Part shown: positions 12,572 to 13,365 of the stretch, piece after piece
Position numbering within the stretch: position 1 is the first letter of the stretch
How the letters are laid out: every line of letters begins with the position of its first letter
NCBI GenBank assembly: GCA_945900685.1
Contig: CAMDJS010000050.1
Span: 1 to 13,365 of the forward strand
Reading direction: 5' to 3'
DNA: 13,365 nt
Source: Bordetella parapertussis
GTDB lineage: Bacteria; Pseudomonadota; Gammaproteobacteria; Burkholderiales; Burkholderiaceae_C
Translations under genes and position numbers: made by a program
The notes under the pieces: generated by a model
Seen by the model: only the letters and a program-made list of their open reading frames with translations
The model's database searches: none
Told to the model about the DNA's origin: nothing

Positions 12572-13264
12572 TTAGCGAGAGCCAAACACCGCCGTCCCCA
12601 CCCGCACCATGGTGCTGCCCGCCCGCACCGCCGCTTCCAAATCGGCACTCATGCCCATGGACAAAGTATCAAACTGCGGCAACACCAAAGCCTCACGCAA
12701 GTCTTCAAACAATCGCTTGGCTTGCATATGCACTGCCACTTGTGCGTCAAAGCTTTCAACAGGATCGGGAATCGTCATCAGGCCGCGCAGCACCAAACGC
12801 GGCAAAGCTGACACAGCCTGCGCCAGCGCCAAAGCATCCGCAGGTGTTACGCCGGCTTTGGTCGGACCGACGTCGATGTTCACTTGCAAGCAAATGTTCA
12901 ATGGCGGCAAATGCGCCGGTCGTTGCTCGCTCAAGCGTTGCGCAATTTTCAAACGATCCACACTGTGCACCCAATCGAAATGCTCGGCCACCGGTCGCGT
13001 TTTGTTGCTTTGCAAAGGGCCTATGCAATGCCACACCAAGCCGGGCACATCTTTCAAGGCGGCGATTTTGTCCACGCCTTCTTGCACATAGTTTTCGCCG
13101 AAATCGCGTTGCCCTAAATTGGCCACTTCGCGCACTTGCTCAGCGGCAAAGGTTTTGGACACCGCCAGCAACTGCACTTGTGCTGCCGGTCGGCCTGCTT
13201 GCAACGCCGCTTGTGTGATGCGTTCACACACGGCTTGGTAACGCTGTTGAATCTCACTCATCAT
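12572..13264 (-). CDS. yggS: YggS/PROSC-type PLP homeostasis protein
   Basis: This 230-residue protein has the single-domain alanine racemase-like barrel of the YggS/PLPBP family. AVSKTF contains the PLP lysine (about Lys37), followed by FGENYVQEGVDK, WHCIGPLQSNKTRPV, and the phosphate-binding end SMGMSADLEAAVRAG and RVGTAVFGSR. It binds PLP and helps to keep vitamin B6 and amino acid pools balanced; no enzymatic reaction is established. The start is the first of two adjacent ATGs, at 13264; a longer in-frame start at 13285 would add seven atypical residues and approach the divergent gene. It is divergent from a pilT-like gene 30 bases away, a common arrangement in proteobacteria. Its last 96 or so bases are repeated at 11558-11653. 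Confidence 0.93.
   Translation of the reverse strand: MMSEIQQRYQAVCERITQAALQAGRPAAQVQLLAVSKTFAAEQVREVANLGQRDFGENYVQEGVDKIAALKDVPGLVWHCIGPLQSNKTRPVAEHFDWVHSVDRLKIAQRLSEQRPAHLPPLNICLQVNIDVGPTKAGVTPADALALAQAVSALPRLVLRGLMTIPDPVESFDAQVAVHMQAKRLFEDLREALVLPQFDTLSMGMSADLEAAVRAGSTMVRVGTAVFGSR
12582..12677 (+). repeat. Direct repeat, copy B (within intact yggS)
   Basis: This is the partner of the block at 11558-11653 (9 mismatches over 96 bases). It corresponds to the C-terminal residues of the intact YggS. Recombination between the copies would remove the methyltransferase-like gene and leave a complete yggS frame ending in the copy A sequence. Confidence 0.85.
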
Positions 13265-13294
13265 GTGGCTAACTGTAACAAGCAACCGCCACGC

Positions 13295-13365
13295 ATGAAC
13301 CCGCTTTTGCTCGAATGGCTTTCACACACGCGCCACTTAGGTGCCTCCGACCTGCACCTGAGCGC
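13295..13365 (+). CDS. PilT/PilU-type twitching motility ATPase, N-terminus only (runs off window)
   Basis: The first 23 codons read MNPLLLEWLSHTRHLGASDLHLS. The ASDLHLS segment is characteristic of the N-terminal domain of PilT/PilU retraction ATPases and related GspE/PilB-type ATPases. PilT powers type IV pilus retraction from the cytoplasmic side of the inner membrane. Its position divergent from yggS fits, because the yggS-pilT pair is widely conserved. No clear ribosome binding site is visible before the ATG. PilT and PilU cannot be separated from so short a piece. Confidence 0.72.
   Translation, partial: MNPLLLEWLSHTRHLGASDLHLS

Noticed and set aside
1..13365. Search for CRISPR arrays, tRNA genes, integrases, retron or phage-defence systems
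   Set aside because: No regularly spaced repeats, tRNA cloverleaf, transposase, integrase or reverse transcriptase motif was found; the only conflict-type genes are the toxin-antitoxin modules.

Overview
The window looks like a chromosomal segment of a betaproteobacterium, most likely order Burkholderiales and possibly a Comamonadaceae relative. This rests on gene content and sequence style (an exbB-tonB locus, a DUF3108 protein, yggS next to a pilT-like gene, an FNR-type box of the TTGAC-N4-ATCAA form) and on moderately high GC. It is inference, because there is no rRNA or other marker gene.

Left part (1-4665). A leftward operon runs from a crotonase-family gene into tonB and then the start of exbB, with gaps of only 1-2 bases. 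Divergent from it is a rightward pair: a DksA/TraR-type zinc-finger regulator and a small protein of the eRF1-like 'translational machinery' family. An FNR-like box lies about 41.5 bases upstream of the predicted start of transcription of this pair, so the pair is probably induced by oxygen limitation. A fumarylacetoacetate hydrolase-family gene (leftward) and a membrane-anchored DUF3108 gene (rightward) follow. Their start codons overlap.

Middle part (4662-10004). An M60-type zinc metallopeptidase gene lacks its 5' half. Just upstream, out of frame, sits a 57-residue lipoprotein leader whose end resembles a different protein family, so this is probably a broken chimera in an AT-rich patch. 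Next come an omega-amino acid:pyruvate aminotransferase, an unnamed ClpP/crotonase-fold exported protein whose ribosome binding site and start codon lie in a perfect 10-bp hairpin, and a GlcD-type FAD-linked oxidase without glcE or glcF beside it.

Right part (10005-13365). This is an accessory pocket of lower GC with toxin-antitoxin genes: a complete BrnT toxin with an overlapping XRE-type antitoxin, and a HigA antitoxin whose HigB toxin has been reduced to its last 18 codons and fused in frame to HigA. Beyond it lie a broken copy of the 3' end of yggS, an isoprenylcysteine methyltransferase-like membrane protein, the intact yggS, and the start of a divergent pilT-like gene. The broken and intact yggS ends form a 96-base direct repeat (9 mismatches) around the methyltransferase gene.

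Most genes are ordinary housekeeping or catabolic functions. The notable material is the HigB-tail/HigA fusion, the M60 chimera, the start-codon hairpin, the FNR-controlled DksA-like pair and the yggS repeat. I see no CRISPR array, tRNA, rRNA, integrase or complete insertion sequence.
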